Assembly: GCF_954871325.1 (NCBI RefSeq) | Contig: NC_088777.1 | Span: forward strand, 5,991,366-6,055,365 | From: Gordionus sp. m RMFG-2023 | Lineage: Eukaryota; Nematomorpha; Gordioida; Chordodea; Parachordodidae | Direction: 5' to 3' | Length of the DNA stretch: 64,000 bases | Part shown: in pieces, positions 13,047 to 24,515 of the stretch | Numbering within the stretch: position 1 is the first letter of the stretch | Layout: every line of letters begins with the position of its first letter | Notes under the pieces: model-generated | Database searches by the model: none | Told to the model about the DNA's origin: nothing | The model's input: the letters and a program-made list of their open reading frames with translations, nothing else | Position numbers and translations under genes: made by a program

Positions 13047-14280
13047 ATGAAGTGTTTTTAAAAAAATTTTTTTAAATACACTTCAATTTCTAGTTAATTA
13101 AAAATATATCTATTTTTTTTTTGAATTTTAAAAATTTATTTTATTTATAATAGTGATATTTTTTTTTCCTATATCAATCTAATGACAATATTTTTAGGTA
13201 AATAATAAATATTAAATTTAATATTTAAAATCCTTATAAAAATAAATACAATATACTTTTAATTTCAATAAGATACCAATTTTATTATATTAAATCTCTT
13301 TCTTCTTTGAACAAAGATTTTTTATAGGCTAAGAACATACCTTTGAGCGCATAATATTTAAAGATAGGAAAGCCAAAAAATTGAGCGTGTCTAAATTAAC
13401 TCTAAAAATTTAGATATTTCGAACTGCATACCCTCTTGTATTAAATCCTAATACATTTCATATTTTAAATAGACGGAATATATACTATAATATATTTTTA
13501 TTAAACCTTTAATTTCTAAAACGAGAGAACACTAATACACTATTAATTTCCATCTCATAAAAATACATTATATGTTATGCAATTGCTGAAATTAGACTAA
13601 TTTTGGCTCTACAGGCGCGTCCTTAAAAAAAATTCTCTAAGCACTGAGAACACACCAATTTTGAAATTTGAGCTATATATTTCTTTTTAATCGGTTAAAA
13701 ACTAGGTCTAGCCATTTATTAAGTCTGCTAAAAATCGATTAATAATAAGGCCACCCAACCATATCGCGCATAAAACCAAAATATGGAATATTAAATATAC
13801 CCAGACCTAGAAATTTCTAGCTATTTATTTCATAAACCTTCCATAACGATGCTAAAGTAATTTTAGTTTAGGGGGGAATTTTTTTTTGCTACCTTTTTAT
13901 TAAAAATATGAAGGATAAGGAAAATAATCATATCGATAAGTTTTTGTAACTTGTTAGGGCTGTTCGTTTAATGTCAATCATTTATTCGGGTTTTTTTTTC
14001 TAAAACCAAAATAAGAATCCATTTTATAAGGGGTTAGAAGGAAATAGATGACGCATTCCACGATTTTCTACCAAAGCCAATTTATTTCTTAGCTGTTAGA
14101 AACAGAGTTAACATTGACTAAAAAAATAATTCTATTTCCGGTTCTTCCAAAAAAAAAGATTTTGATTCGGTTTCTTAGAGTCGGCACGATTTTTTCTTAG
14201 TGTTTTCAAGGTTCTAGTTTTGGTGTTCAGAAGGAAATATATAAAAATATAAAAAATTTGGGGTCAGGTTGAAAAATTAC
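13047..14280. other. region upstream of the homeobox gene
   Basis: A/T-rich. The promoter of the minus-strand homeobox gene should lie at its left edge (13047 onward). Several TATA-like words are present but none stands out in such A/T-rich sequence. No other gene seen. Confidence 0.3.
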
Positions 14281-14291
14281 TTTGTCTATAT

Positions 14292-14387
<96 letters not shown>
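14292..14387 (+). repeat. (AAGA)n microsatellite
   Basis: About 24 near-perfect tetranucleotide units without interruption. A much shorter run of the same motif occurs near 16572-16592. Confidence 0.97.
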
Positions 14388-14389
<2 letters not shown>

Positions 14390-14799
14390 TAAATATTTTA
14401 GGGTCAATGTTTTTTTTACCACTCTAAATCATTTTTTGAACGCGTTTTTTTTAAAATAAATTAAAAAATATGATTCTACCGGAAATATATTCCATCATGC
14501 AAAATTTGCTGCTAACCTTTGGGTCATTTATAAATTATATAAACAATCTAATATGAATGCTTTGTGGCAATTGTCTGAAATATATATGGTAATCATGAAT
14601 GGAATCTATTTCTTGGTAAAATCATATTTTTAAAATTTAAAAAAAAAACAAGCTTAAAAAATAAATCGAAAAATTGAAAAAATAACACATTGAAACTAAC
14701 GATAACTTTATGCGTATGAAAAATTAAATTAGAATTTATATCAATAGATTTAAGGGAATATTTAATTATAATTATTACATCGATAAATTTGTTTTAACT

Positions 14800-14935
14800 G
14801 CAGGCCCGGCCCTAAGCCCGGTCCGGGAAAAAAAACCCGAACCGGGCCGGACTGAAAATAATTTTTGAAGAAAAATCCGAGCTGGGCCGAAAAAAATTTG
14901 AAAAATAAATCCGGGCCGGGCCATTCTAATTTATC
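14800..14935. repeat. CCGGGCC/AAAAATTTT sub-repeat block (MITE fragment)
   Basis: Short GC-rich words (CCGGTCCGGG, ACCGGGCCGG, CCGGGCCGGGCC) alternate with A/T runs every 30 bases or so. The same texture is seen in the element at 3091-3307 and the larger one at 26210-27196, so this is probably a truncated member of the CAGAGACCTG family. Confidence 0.6.
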
Positions 14936-16110
14936 TTATCAATAATAATAAGAAAATTAATTATTTTTTTTATAAAAACTTTTTCGCAGAATTTATATAA
15001 ATTTCATGCTCAGAGATTTTGGGAGAATTTTTTTTAAAGCTTTGAAACAAACATAATATAAGTTTAATTTAATTATTTAAACTAATTAATAAATTTATTT
15101 AGTATTAAGAATCAAAAACCAATCTTAAAATATAAAAAAAATAAAAACTAGACCTATCCATTGATTAAAAAGTTAATCAAATTATAGTACAGTTTCTAAT
15201 AAATTAAGTCAATTATTATATTAAGAGCATCTTCATAAATTATTTATATAAGGTCCCATATGTGGCATAATCTATCTTCCCATAAGTCATCATCATCTAC
15301 AATTCATTTATCTTAAAATTATTGGATTATTTATTAGTTATTAGTTATTAGTTATATACTCTTATAATAATTAAGACAATATTTGATGATAATGGTTTTT
15401 TTTATCTTTCTTTCGCATCTTCATGATTTGGAAAACGAGAGGGTAAATGATCAAATTTAAATTAAATTCGATAATGAAAATATAATTTTTAACAAATATT
15501 TACATTTATAATTAAAACACAATATTTTAATTATAATAATAATTAAATTAATTCTAATAAATTTCTTTATATAATTATTTTACAATAATAAATTAGGGCT
15601 GAGGACCAAAAAAAAAGAAAAATTTATTTTTAATCTTTAACATTTTATTTGTTGAAATTATATTAGGAATTCGGAAATTTTTGTTTTTGGATAAAAAAAA
15701 TCCCTATTGATTTTAAATAATTTATTATTCCGTCTTAGGCTAATATATATTTCTAATAATCGATTTTTTTTTCTATTGGTTGTTGTTAACCGTCCTATGA
15801 TTTATAGAGAAGAATGTCTTCGAATGGGGAAAATCCGTTATCATTAATTATCAACTCGGTTCATAATTATAGATATCTATAAAATGAAAACCTTCTTAAT
15901 CTCTTCTTCCCTACAAGGGCCAGTGTTAAAATTGTTTAGAGGTTCCAAATTTCTCACATGAGTCCCTGGAGGTAGTAAGAGGTGAGAGCTGGAAGATTAA
16001 TATTAATTTTTGATTAAATAGAACATTTATAAATCTTAAATTGATAACTCAAGACCCTCAATTATTATTATATTTTTTTTAAAAAAACGCGCTAATTGAA
16101 CAATAGCAAG
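14936..16110. other. A/T-rich stretch without recognised features
   Basis: No open frame with splice signals or repeat boundaries stood out on either strand. Confidence 0.35.
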
Positions 16111-16285
16111 TAGTGTTGTTAAAAAACCCGATGTCGATTTCAAAAAAACGGCCCAATTAAGATTATAACCAAAATAACATTGCGCAAGCCTAAAGATCTT
16201 GCTCACAGCTGGCAGAAATGCTTGGATCTATTTGCCAAATCTCGATGCTTAAATTATTTTTCTAATATACTGATTCGAAATTTCT
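16111..16285. mobile_element. fold-back MITE, left part
   Basis: Begins with an intact terminal sequence TAGTGTTGTTAAAAAACCCG and continues with GCGCAAGCCTAAAGATCTTG, the arm shared with copies at 17.2, 18.5 and 26.7 kb. The right terminal repeat was not found, so the copy is probably truncated. Confidence 0.5.
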
Positions 16286-16402
16286 TAGAAAGAAATCATG
16301 TTTCTCGAAAATGGCAGAGAATTGGTTTGAGAACTCTTTATTTTACTCTCTTATCTTGTATATGACAATCTTTGAATATTGTTATTTTTTATTTATTTAC
16401 AG

Positions 16403-16595
16403 CTTAATTGCTGAAGCTGAATATAGATCTTATTTACGGTTAGAAAATAAAAATTGCTTAAGTGTCATTTGTAGAATCTTTCATTATAGATCTTATTTAT
16501 GGTTAGAAAATAAAAATTGCTTAAGTGTCATTTGTAGAATCTTAAACAATCAAATTTTAGAAGGAAGAGAGAAAAAAAGAAAGAAAGAAAGATGA
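16403..16595 (+). CDS. possible terminal exon with in-frame 63-bp tandem duplication
   Basis: A good acceptor (TTATTTATTTACAG|) opens a frame that runs to a TGA at 16593. It contains two nearly identical 21-residue copies of YRSYLRLENKNCLSVICRI(F/L), the second with W for R, ending in a Lys/Arg-rich tail. The duplicated DNA units begin at about 16424 and 16487. The unit length is a multiple of three and neither copy has a stop. I do not recognise the sequence. The upstream neighbour is a truncated MITE. The tail overlaps an (AAGA) run. It could be the last exon of an unknown gene or a chance frame through a repeat. Confidence 0.3.
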
Positions 16596-17170
16596 TGTTT
16601 AAAAATAATGAATTTAATAATTGAAGGAGTATTTCTTATCCTTTTAACTGTAAATCGCAGTTTATATTTTTTTTCGCAATGTTTGCATTTTTTTTCTTAA
16701 ACTGCTTTATCACGAAAGTGGACCTCTTAAATAGCTATTGATTTAGGTAAAATAAAAAGAGAACTATTTAGTTTACATACATGAAAAATAATTTTTTATT
16801 ATTTCTCATCATCAATTAACTATGCATCTAGGCTAAAAACTTCTGCATGTATAACTCATATTTCCCAAATAAAATTTCATGAAAAGAGGTTAAATTTATA
16901 AAAAAAAAGTTATAAGATATTTGGTTCTTAAATCCTATCATGGAATTAAGTACACAAAAAAATTAATAAAACAAATATATTCCCGAAATATTCAAATATA
17001 AAAAAATACAAAAAAATACAAAAAAAAGTAATTTGTTATTAAGTAATTTAAATACAATTAGTTGTGTGCTCGTTACTCACCAACTTGGTATATAAGACTT
17101 AACTTTATTTTATTCTAAAACCTAGAAATGTTTGGCGCATCTGCCTCACTTATAAGAGTATGGTAAACAC

Positions 17171-17377
17171 TATTGTTATTAATCGGCTCGTTTTGAGCCC
17201 ATTTTTTTAAAAACGGCTAACTATATATATTACCCAGAAAAAAATATTACGCAGGCCTGAAGATTTTGTTCTCAGAAGGCACAAAAGACCTATGGGATTA
17301 ATTAGCGAAATCTCGAAGCTCAGGCAATATTATTCTAGTTAAAATGTTTAGTTAGAGGAGCCGTTTCACGATGTTAA
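17171..17377. mobile_element. fold-back MITE, TAGTGTTGT-end family
   Basis: Left arm TATTGTTATTAATCGGCTCG and right arm GAGCCGTTTCACGATG. The interior arms GCAGGCCTGAAGATTTTG and CGAAATCTCGAAGCTCAGGC are complementary. Full fold-back structure of about 205 bp. Confidence 0.6.
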
Positions 17378-17618
17378 TTTTACTTATAATTTGGTATTAA
17401 TTTTTTTGTTTATTTTAAATAATATAAATAAATAATAACTTTAAATTTAAAAAATTTGATAAATAAATAAAACATTATATATATAAAATAACTGTATCAA
17501 ACATTTTTTTTTGAAAAAATATTAAATATAAAGTATAATTTATAATTTAATTTATAGAGCATTCTATAAAGATCTTTGCTAAAACTAATTGGTTTCTTAG
17601 GTATCAGTTTGGGAGCAA

Positions 17619-19220
17619 TTATTTGGGTTTTATGGCTGGCTTTGTCGTCGCTACTGGCTTTGTTGTCGGCGTTGGCTTTGTTGTCGGTGTTGGCTTTGCT
17701 GTCGGTGTTGGCTTTGCTGTCGGTGATAGCTTTAAGGTCGTTTCTGGTGGTAATCTCACCCTTGGCGTCTTAATAATTAATAATAAAAATATACATACAT
17801 TAAATTTACATATAGAATGGTTATATAAAATTTTTTTACGAAAAAAAAAATTCTCTTTCTCAAACATTTAAATTTTTAAACTGAATAAAAACAATTTCAA
17901 GAAATTGCGCTTTGGTGAAACGCTGATACTGATCATTTGATTATATAATAAATGTGTATCTTTGTTTCTATTTAGAGAAGATAATTATACCCTTATAAAT
18001 AAGATATGGTTTGGTCGATATTAAATTAGAAGATTATATATTTATTTAAAATTATTTTATGTTCAAAAAATATGAAATCAAAAGATGAATAATAAATATC
18101 AAATAATAACAATTTCATATTTTAAAGATTAATTAATTTCTAGTGCAACTAACCATTATATTTGTTTAAAAATGATTTTTACAAAATAAAAAGAAAATTA
18201 AATATAAAACACAAATATATTTTACGTAGAATTTTTTTTTAGCCTTACGTAAACTTTATCGCTAAAGCATAATTCTCTTGGTACGTTATTTATGACGTAT
18301 TCGCTATTGACTCTCGGAGGCGAATCTCTCGACGCTAAACAAAACAATCGCCTCTCCCTAGCGGCGTGAACCATTGGTAGCACCTGAGTCCTGAACATAG
18401 TGTTATAGTAATAGTTGTTATATACTGGAACTTGAGATCTAGTAGAATAAAACGCGCCCTGTTTTTTTAAAAATAAGATTATAACTAAAAAATAGTTAAT
18501 ACGATATAAACCTATTAGTAGCGCTGATAAACGGCTTACTCAATATTTTATCCAGAAAAATATTATGCAAAGCCTGAAGATTTTTTGGTCATAGATATCA
18601 GAAAGGTTTGAATATCTATTAGTAAAATCTCGACGGTTTAGGGCAATATTTTATTGGATAAAATATTAAGCTTGCCGTTATCAAAAATCGGCTCAAATCG
18701 AGCCGTTTAACAACATTATTGACTAATTAAATAGTATCTTATAAATACGGCTAGAGATTATAATTTAGCTATTTATTGATTCATATACATATTTCATAAT
18801 CGGGAATCTACTAAACCCTTCTAATCATTCAACAGTCGTTAAACATTTCATATCTACAAAAAAAAACAAACATACTCGAAAGACTTATTGGACGATCGTG
18901 GGTAAAATTCAAGATCGAAAATAATGATAATCATGATAATGAAACTTATACACGCGATTAGTTAATATTTTTAACTATATATAAGTTTGGATCCTATCTT
19001 AGTAATAACTTTTCCTTATGCCAAAATATACTATCCTTAACAATAAAAATGGTGCCATACTCTTTGCTTCTCTGAAATAGAAAGCTCTGTAGAGAATTAA
19101 GAAGAAAAAATTTACAATTAGTTGATAAGAATAAGATATTTTTTGCTTATGATATTTTAAAATTATACCAAAAAAATAAAAATAAAATAATAATCTTACA
19201 GCTAATGGTTTATGAGGCAT
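17619..19220 (-). CDS. unrecognised 126-residue protein with Pro/Thr/Lys hexapeptide tail, three exons
   Basis: Exon 1 19220-19200 (MPHKPLA, donor GCT|GTAAGA), exon 2 18458-18249 (acceptor AAACAG|GGC, donor TAC|GTAAGG, 70 codons), exon 3 17768-17619 (acceptor TTAAG|ACG, stop at 17619). All junctions are phase 0, so the frame is continuous. Exon 2 has clearly coding composition, well above the local GC level, and includes PVYNNYYYN, QVLPMVHAARERR and NSEYVINNVPRELCF. Exon 3 begins TPRVRLPPETTLKLSP and ends in imperfect repeats of PTPTTK/PTPTAK, encoded by 18-bp units. No signal peptide or membrane segment is seen, so a cytosolic or cytoskeletal product is likelier than a secreted one, though that is inference. 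I do not recognise the family. The start is the first ATG after an in-frame TAG near 19275; a longer 5' exon joined at ATTAG|TTGCCT is possible. A fold-back MITE sits in intron 1. Confidence 0.6.
17638..17733. repeat. 18-bp coding minisatellite
   Basis: About five units of GGCTTTGYYGTCGGYGTT on the plus strand, which on the minus strand encode PTPT(T/A)K in the last exon of the 126-residue protein. Several unit-to-unit differences are synonymous (ACA/ACG) or conservative (Thr/Ala), so the frame is preserved. Confidence 0.8.
18519..18718. mobile_element. fold-back MITE in intron 1 of the 126-residue gene
   Basis: Right arm GGCTCAAATCGAGCCGTTTAACAACATTA and left arm TAGCGCTGATAAACGGC. The interior pairs TATTTTATCCAGAAAAATATT with AATATTTTATTGGATAAAATA. 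One of the best-kept copies of the family. Confidence 0.65.
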
Positions 19221-19589
19221 ATTTTTCTCACTATTTTTTTCGCAAGAACACGGTGGAAGTGGAGGGGGAGGCAACTAATATTTATATATATATAATATAT
19301 ATATATATAAAGCATATTAATAATAAAATATCCTGAAAAATAGTTTGATATAAAATATATAATCTTTTATTAATAGTTTTTAGGGCGGCTTGCCTAAACT
19401 AACAAATGCCTACTGCAAAATTTTTGATATATATTCTATTAATTGGAGTGAAATTCATTTTCCTATGATATAAATAACATATAAAAAAAAATTAAATTAT
19501 TAGATATATATATTCAACAATAAAGGAATACGCATTAATATTTGTATTTCCTTTTATCTCATATTTCCAGTTTACCTATTTTGCAGTTT

Positions 19590-19789
19590 AATCAAACCCG
19601 TAGATTTTTAGGCCCGATTAAGATTTTTAACCAAATTATGTAATTCTCGAGATTTTCACAAATACAGGTCCAAGCCTTTATAACTCAAAATCTCCATGGT
19701 TACATAATAATATTTTTTGGCTAAAATATATTTCGGGTTCGTTTTTTAAAAATCGACCCAAAATCAGGCTTCTCTGTAAAACAACACTA
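19590..19789. mobile_element. fold-back MITE, TAGTGTTGT-end family
   Basis: The right end is AAAACAACACTA (inverted TAGTGTTGTTTT), preceded by CGACCCAAAATCAGGC. The interior has ATTCTCGAGATTTTC and CTCAAAATCTCCATGG arms. The left end is degraded. Confidence 0.5.
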
Positions 19790-21554
19790 GTTTCGTTGAA
19801 AAATGTTTGGAGTTTCTTATGCCAAAATGTAAAAAAATAATATTTTGAATATATTTTAAAGAATGCATTTCCCTTCTTTACATGTGACAAAACAAAACCA
19901 TCTTAGCTTATTTAGAACAAGTTTAGCATCGATTGGAACTCATAACTATATTCTTTTATCCAACTCTAATGTTTCCAATGGGGACAGTTATCTATTTAAA
20001 CACTCTAGTATTTGTTGTCTCAAGGATATTTTCAATTTTTTCTCTTACAGCCTAGGTCTCAGAATTATTGAGTAGACCCTCACCACCTATAATTAATAAC
20101 ACCACCATCTTATACCGAAATTTAAGTGCCATAAGTATTTTAAAAAAATGTAGGCATTTGTTTTAACCGTTAAATTATGATTTTGAAAGGTATAATAAAG
20201 TCACATATTTACTCATTACCCCATGATTTTATATCTAATCATCTATACCTCCTGCCATATGCACACCAAAGAGTTTGGTAATTATCTCGTTGAAATTCCT
20301 ATAAATATGGTGAAAAGGGTTGGGGATAACTGATAGTAATTTAAGAACATCCACTAGAAGAATCATCTGACGTCTACATTAATTAGCTTCAACTCTTTAT
20401 ATTAAAAAAAATATTCGAAGTTGACGAAATCTTTATTTTTTATGCGGCATGTATGGGCAGCCTCTTTCTGTTAGCAAATGTCTGGGAGGAAGCAAGTCTA
20501 AATTTACTCCCTCTTACCCAAAACACCTTTTACTCTCAATCAGGCTTGATATGCTTAAAAGTGCATTGTTTCGCTCACTATTAAAATCTTGTACATTCCA
20601 ATTATAATGACTTATTGCTATAACTCAACACTGATTTATACTATTTCCTAATAGTCAATGTTCCTTATTTTTTAGAGTATTGGTGTAGATAAGCAATAAA
20701 TGATGGTCTTCTTTAGATAATGGGTTTGAAATTAAGTAATCATTTTTTTTATTAAAAAATGCAAATAAGTTTTATATTAATGTGCAGATTAGTACAAACA
20801 TATCGAATGAATTTTAATCAAATAAAAGTTCTATCTATAATAGTTTTCTTAGCTAGAATCATTTTAATTAAAATTAATTTTTGGCCACCATATTATTACA
20901 TTCAAAAAATTTACCACCATTATGATGTATAATAAAGATAATAGTCGCTTTTCTAATGAAAAACAGTATTTTTAACTTAAGACCAATCATTTATATTAAA
21001 TAGTCTAATAAACACATTTTTGAATAATTTTGAGAAAAAGTCATTTAGTAGAAAATATTTTAAAGGATAAGGGGGCTCTTAAACCTTAAACCCATGGTCA
21101 TTTAGCCCAATGACACTAATTCACTGTAACTTTAAAATAAGGAATATATTTATTTGTAAATTATTAAAGTTTTTATTTAATCTAATACAAAATAATTATT
21201 TGAATGGAAACAATAATATACAAACCATATTATCCTTGATCACCGCTTCAATCAATTTATCACTCAATATTCTACAAGCTTTACCTTCTAGCCTGGCATC
21301 TTTATGTGAAATTTCTAATTTAGCTTTTCCATTAAATATACCACGACACCTTTTATGATAAATTGTTTAATATAAAATATTTTATACCATAAAAATTAGA
21401 TTTGACTCTTGGGACCATATCGAAGATCATAAATAGGGAAAAAAAAATCATCATTACTATTAAATTAAAATATCACACCAATCTTAAAATCATTCGAATA
21501 AGTTTATATTTAACCTTATAATACAATTTCAAATTTAGGTTATTATTGTCTTAC
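19790..21554. other. A/T-rich intergenic stretch
   Basis: Plus-strand open frames at 19863-20075 and 21110-21358 lack coding texture and splice context, and I do not support them as genes. Confidence 0.35.
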
Positions 21555-21859
21555 CAGCATTTACTATCTTGATTTGAATTCATGACGCAAGTGTAATAAA
21601 AGTATCTCATAAATTTTTCTTTACATTCATCCGGAATATTTAGGTGCTTAGTGGCGGGATCTTTTTCGGATTTGAGGCATGTTAATAAGCACGTTTTCCT
21701 ATCTATGTTCTCCCTGCAAGAAAAACAGATGGAAGAGCAGGTCGATTCATCCTTAGGAAGATATTTGTAACTCATTTCTGATGGCGTTTTAAAGTAGCCT
21801 TTTTTTTCTGTAAATGTGGGGGTCATAAAATAGTCTACCCTAAAATTTTCCGACAATTT
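21555..21859 (-). CDS. internal exon of an unrecognised cysteine-rich protein
   Basis: Bounded by a good acceptor (ATTTATAG|AAATTG) and a strong donor (TGCTG|GTAAGA). Open throughout: 101 codons plus two bases, phase 0 in and phase 2 out. The first half has TPTFTEKKGYFKTPSEMSYK. The second half is cysteine-rich with pattern C-x3-C-x2-C-x8-C-x3-C, then about 18 residues, C, about 11 residues, C, and a final C near the donor. The close pairing C-x2-C followed by C-x3-C recalls small disulphide-rich hormones or secreted domains, but the spacing does not match any family I can name (arthropod ion-transport peptides have C-x12-C-x3-C after C-x2-C). No partner exon could be matched by phase. Exon status is likely; function is unknown. 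Confidence 0.55.
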
Positions 21860-24323
21860 CTATAAATATATAACATTATATTATTAGAAAAATTAAAACG
21901 AACTTTTATGAGATCGGCTAATTTGTTAGGCTCCGGATAATGTGACTAAGGCTACTAATTTCAAATGGATTTTTTTATAAATTAATTGCCTAATTTTAAC
22001 TAAATTTTCAAACCATTTCTCTTGTTTCCATATCTAATATGTTGCAACAATGTGCAAATAATATTTTACAAAAATTGTCTTAAATTTATGAGGGGATACG
22101 TATTTTAACTTTTCAAATTTAAAAATAAAACGCGATAGTTTGAAAAAAAAAGTGTGTAATCATTTATTGAACGCATTTATAAATCGATTTTACCGAAAAT
22201 GTGTTCCATAATAAATAAAATATCTCTCTTCAGACAATTTGATCATAAACTATTTATTTTTTAATTACTACGGAGTGCATTGCCTAATTGCAGAGATTGT
22301 CGGTAACATAAGGGTATATATATATGTATGTATCTTTCATTCAAAATTTAATCATTTTTATATTTAAATATATATATAAAACAAAATTTTTCTCACATTG
22401 TATTCAGATGCATTGGTGTAACATTTTAAATCGAGCCTAACTTTGCCGGATATTTCTGAAGTTGAGTCAAAGTTTACAAATAGTGTATTTAGTAGTTCAT
22501 TACCTTCCTATTATGGAGATTTATTTTTTAAAAAAGAGATAGTATACACATCATATTATACATAAATATTGTGAATATCCCGCATTCATTATAACTAAAA
22601 TTTTTCGAGGACCTAAGAATAGATATGCGTATTAATTATAATATTCATAAGTTTATGCTCTCCAATATAAAGATCTATTTGGGGAAAAAATATATCATTA
22701 TGAATAAGACATTTTCCGACTTTTCAGAGCCCAAACCGACCCGAGTCTGAATTTCTCGGACTCAGACAACATCTCCCACTCGGTTGGACTTGATTTCGAG
22801 ATTAAAATTTTAGCGAATCCTTAGAAGAAAAAAAAATTTATTATGTCGCATCGGATCAGGCAAGAAATAAAGTTTTAAAATAAAATTTCGGGATCGATTC
22901 GGAGCCGAAGAAAAAGTAGGTCTCCAACCACGGGTCTTTGTTAGTCGCCAACGATGGGCTGCAGAAAGCCCGATTCGTAGTGTTCATTTAAACTTTGAAA
23001 TGAAATCATGTTAAGTCCAAGGGCTGAGCAAGATCTGAAAAATCGAGCAACTATCATCAGGATAGTTGGTCAACAGATTATCTAATGTTATATTCCATCC
23101 AATTTTTTTTTCTCTGTCATATGCATTTTTTGAATAAATGCACCATATTCCAAAATATCAACAATAAAAAAAATTGCTAATATACAATTTAGAATAATCC
23201 TTCATATGTATTATTACATTGTGATCTCCCATCTAAAATATAAGAGGCTATTAAAAGACTCTCCTAAAACAACTATATATAATCCAAAGTAGTATCGAAA
23301 TTCTCGTTACTTTGGTTTGGTTAATTAAATCAAAAACGAATCCTTTTTATTTTATTATAGGAGGCAATTTTAAACTCTAAATTTACAAAATATTCAAAAT
23401 TTTGAAATAAAAAAAATTAAATTTTTAATATATATATACATATCGCCCGCCTGCCCATCTCGCTGGTAACCAATCTGCTCGTTAGTCATTTAGAAATATT
23501 TTTAACACGCCCGATTCTTAATATTTTAAAAATCCTTCCAAATGTACCATAAAATTTCCGCAAGTTGGACTCATGGGAATAGCTATTATAGAAAGAGTGC
23601 TGAATTTCCATTCGCAATTTTCAGAAGATTTAACGGTTCCAGATAAGGGTGATTTAAATCTAATAGTCGCAAACATCCAGTCCCCAAAACATTCCAGATA
23701 TGTTCCTTCAATTTTTGGATTTTATAATAAATAAGTTAATAATTAGGTTTTTTTTTAGTAATGCATTATTCTTAGAAATTATGGGGAAGGAAAGAGGGGA
23801 GGGGGTGGGCTGCATTGTTTTCCATCACGAAATAAATACCGATAAATTAATATAAAATACAATTATAAAAAAATTTCATTTTTTTTCCTTTTACTAAATA
23901 GAATTATTTTATTTATTAATAAAATACTCTAGTATAAATAACATCCTTTATATAACTATGTATTTATTTTAATAATAATATACAATAAAATAAATTTATA
24001 AATTTTATACAGATAATTTTTTTTTTTTTTTGTGATTTACTAATATTATATTTTTTTACTATTATTATAACATACCTTGATATAAATTGTCGATATAACG
24101 AAATTATAATACTTTAATCATCTTGTAATTAAATGTAAAATAGGCCGAATTATTTAATTTAATAAAATGTTAAAAAATATATATTAAATATTATATAATA
24201 TATTCTTTTATTTCGGTATTGGTTAAAATATATTATCTATTTATTTTTTTTACGAGGTGGAGTTCTTACCAAACCTAACAACCTAACCATCTGATAGGAA
24301 AATTAAGATTATTTTATTTTCAG
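21860..24323. other. A/T-rich stretch with one repeat-like island
   Basis: No gene supported. The block at about 22720-22935 is GC-richer (CCGACCCGAGTCTGAATTTC near the left edge, GATTCGGAGCCGAAGAAAAA near the right). It looks like a diverged transposon resembling the CCGGGCC-type elements in texture, but no terminal repeats or target duplication could be set. Confidence 0.35.
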
Positions 24324-24335
24324 GAAGGAGTCAGG

Positions 24336-24515
24336 ATGGGAAAATACTTTTCGTCCTACATGTCGGGTGGAAATTTCTTAGTAAAAAGAAATACCAAAAT
24401 GAATAAGAGTTGCATGAATGCCATGTGGTTTCATGGATTTAATTTAAAAACTTTTTTTTTCATAGAAAGTAAAATACATTTGTTAGTATTAAAAAAAAGA
24501 AGGTATTATGGGTAA
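24336..24515 (+). CDS. possible first coding exon, unassigned
   Basis: A strong acceptor (TTATTTTCAG|GAAGGAG) at 24323 is followed 12 bases later by ATG and an open frame of 59 codons. It starts MGKYFSSYMSGGNFLVKRN, which fits an N-myristoylation pattern (G2, S6). Possible donors are TCGG|GTGGAA (near 24371) and ATGG|GTAAAT (near 24511). A further acceptor-like site TTTGCGCAG| at about 24919 could begin a following exon. I recognise no family. The second half of the frame is Lys/Phe-rich and may be intron read-through. Confidence 0.3.
   Translation: MGKYFSSYMSGGNFLVKRNTKMNKSCMNAMWFHGFNLKTFFFIESKIHLLVLKKRRYYG

Noticed and set aside
19029-19092. Exon-like stretch on the minus strand after TCTATTTCAG
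   Set aside because: Good acceptor and readable start (RSKEYGTIFIVKD), but every available donor gives a length that breaks the phase-0 frame of the 126-residue gene in whose intron it lies.
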